From positions 1-6,502 of the forward strand of contig JALOMS010000506.1 of the NCBI GenBank assembly GCA_025455345.1: DNA of 6,502 bases, written 5' to 3'. The translations under genes were made by a program, and so were the position numbers. Shown one piece after another: positions 5,393 to 6,502 of the stretch. Source of the DNA: Thermoflexibacter sp. Lineage in GTDB: Bacteria > Bacteroidota > Bacteroidia > Cytophagales > Thermoflexibacteraceae. Position 1 is the first letter of the stretch. Every line of letters begins with the position of its first letter. Below the pieces are notes generated by a model that had not been told where the DNA came from, made no database searches, and was given only the letters and a program-made list of their open reading frames with translations.

Positions 5393-6169
5393 ATGCAAAA
5401 GACAATTTTCATCACGGGTGCTGCCCAAGGTATCGGCAAGGCTACCGCGCTGATGTTTGCGGCGAGAGGGTGGTATGTTGGGCTTTTTGATTTGAATGAG
5501 GAGGGGCTAATACAAGTAGCCGAACAGATAGGTACTCGTCATTGCTGCTATAAAGTTACTGATGTTACAGATACAGAAAGCGTTAAAGAGGCGATAGAAC
5601 TTTTTGTTTTCAGAACCCAATCCAGATTTGATGTCCTTTTTAATAATGCGGCAGTCATAGAAGTAGGCGAATGGGAAAATATAAGTCTGGATAAACACAA
5701 ACAAATTATTGATGTAAATCTATTTGGCTCGGTCAATTGTATTACACAAGCACTCCCTTACCTAAAAGCCAATAAGCAAGGTGCGTCTATTATCAACATG
5801 AGTTCTGCTTCTGCGATTTATGGCAATCCAGAAATCAGCGTATATGCGGCAACCAAAAGTGCTATTAGGAGTCTTACAGAAGGACTGAATATCTCCTTAG
5901 AAAAGTACAATATCAAGGTGAGCGATATTCTTCCTATCTATGTGAAAACCAATATGGTAAATGATTTTTATCAAAAATATAGGAATGTGAAATTAGAAAA
6001 AGTCAAACTGACCGCAGAAGATGTTGCTGAAGTAGTCTGGCAAACCGTTCATAAGAAAAAGATACATTGGCTGGTAGGGGGAGATACCAAATTATTTTTC
6101 TTTCTTTCTAAAATTTTGCCAAGTAATATACTTAAAGCACTGACAAAGAAAATTTTAAAATACAAATAA
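5393..6169 (+). CDS. Short-chain dehydrogenase/reductase (SDR), NAD(P)-dependent
   Basis: Classical SDR of 258 residues, a typical length. Seen: the Rossmann glycine motif TGAAQGIG at 8-15, acidic Asp33 at the end of the second strand (LFDLNE), which usually favours NAD(H) over NADP(H), NNAA at 84-87, catalytic Asn109 (DVNLFG), Ser138 in INMSSAS, and Tyr151 with Lys155 in YAATK, spaced 13 and 4 residues as expected. The C-terminus is hydrophobic and basic (FFFLSKILPSNILKALTKK), so it may touch a membrane. The frame is open back to an ATG at 5309, but the start at 5393 is chosen because MQKTIFITGA places the first strand at the very N-terminus as in the family; the extra 28 residues have no SDR counterpart. 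Stop and next start are separated by one base, implying co-transcription with the cupin. The substrate cannot be told. Confidence 0.92.
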   Translation: MQKTIFITGAAQGIGKATALMFAARGWYVGLFDLNEEGLIQVAEQIGTRHCCYKVTDVTDTESVKEAIELFVFRTQSRFDVLFNNAAVIEVGEWENISLDKHKQIIDVNLFGSVNCITQALPYLKANKQGASIINMSSASAIYGNPEISVYAATKSAIRSLTEGLNISLEKYNIKVSDILPIYVKTNMVNDFYQKYRNVKLEKVKLTAEDVAEVVWQTVHKKKIHWLVGGDTKLFFFLSKILPSNILKALTKKILKYK

Positions 6170-6170
6170 A

Positions 6171-6502
6171 ATGATAAAAATAGACTCCAGTCTTATAGAT
6201 GAGCTAATACAAAAAGCACAAACCTCTCCGCGTAAGAGAGCCATATATCGCTTTCATGAGAGAGATGAAGATACCATGCACAGGATGTTAAACGCCTTAG
6301 AGCCTGATACTTACGTACAGCCTCACTTCCACCCAGATAAGCATGAAGCGTTTATCATACTCAAAGGCTGTATTTTATTTGTCATTTTTGATGAAAATGG
6401 GAAAATCCAAACTCACCATATCCTTCGTGAAGGGTCTAGGAATTTTGGGTTAGAAATCTTGCCCAAAACTTATCATACCCTAATTTCTTTAGCATCGGGA
6501 AC
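6171..6502 (+). CDS. wbuC: WbuC-family cupin metalloprotein (3' end outside the window)
   Basis: The first 110 residues are present and the frame is still open at the window edge, so the gene is cut only by the window. It starts MIKIDSSLIDEL; then come SPRKRAIYRFHERDEDTMHRMLNALEP (19-45), the hallmark of WbuC-like cupins, and the cupin motif YVQPHFHPDKHEAFIILKG with His52, His54 and Glu59 as likely metal ligands. The second motif LEILPKTYHTL supplies the fourth ligand, His102. WbuC genes are known mainly from O-antigen clusters and have no established reaction. The start lies one base after the SDR stop, so the two are surely one operon. The family is quite sure; use of the gene symbol is by family resemblance, and a surface-polysaccharide role here is only inference. 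Confidence 0.85.
   Translation, partial: MIKIDSSLIDELIQKAQTSPRKRAIYRFHERDEDTMHRMLNALEPDTYVQPHFHPDKHEAFIILKGCILFVIFDENGKIQTHHILREGSRNFGLEILPKTYHTLISLASG

Noticed and set aside
5230..5439. Minus-strand open frame of 69 codons at the cysS/SDR gap
   Set aside because: Overlaps the SDR N-terminus in antisense, no recognisable domain.

Overview
The window looks like a chromosomal segment of an AT-rich member of the Bacteroidota, probably a Cytophagales-like bacterium. This rests on the overall protein style, a cysteinyl-tRNA synthetase with the insertion after KMSKS that I associate with this phylum, weak or absent Shine-Dalgarno sequences, and -7 promoter boxes of the form TAnnTTTG. The genus cannot be fixed from the sequence alone.

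Layout: (1) 81-1955, minus strand: a large membrane sensor histidine kinase with a long helical extracytoplasmic domain and no response regulator visible. (2) 1956-2838: almost 900 bases with no intact gene, but not empty. It holds a cluster of short palindromes about 52-57 bases apart (2036-2224), a roughly 150-base element with 17-base terminal inverted repeats and two strong GC-rich hairpins (2260-2408), an AT-rich hairpin, and a decayed fragment of what looks like the N-terminus of an IS4/Tn5-type transposase (2613-2790). (3) 2839-3372, plus strand: a small membrane-anchored protein with a GyrI-like (effector-binding) fold that resembles the animal ER-phagy receptor TEX264. (4) 3403-4893, minus strand: cysS, convergent with the previous gene. 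(5) 4894-5392: a divergent intergenic region with a good candidate promoter for cysS, a perfect 13-bp hairpin followed by five T, and a weaker candidate promoter for the genes to the right. (6) 5393-6169 and 6171-6502, plus strand: a short-chain dehydrogenase followed after one base by a WbuC-type cupin that runs off the end of the window. These two are almost certainly one transcription unit.

The genes do not form one obvious pathway. The kinase, the GyrI-like protein and cysS look like independent neighbours. The SDR-cupin pair may be linked to surface polysaccharide or another small-molecule pathway, but this is inference. The most unusual content is the repeat-rich, relic-bearing gap at 2030-2800 and the TEX264-like architecture of the small anchored protein. 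I see no convincing evidence of a complete new multi-gene system. No tRNA, rRNA or CRISPR array was seen.
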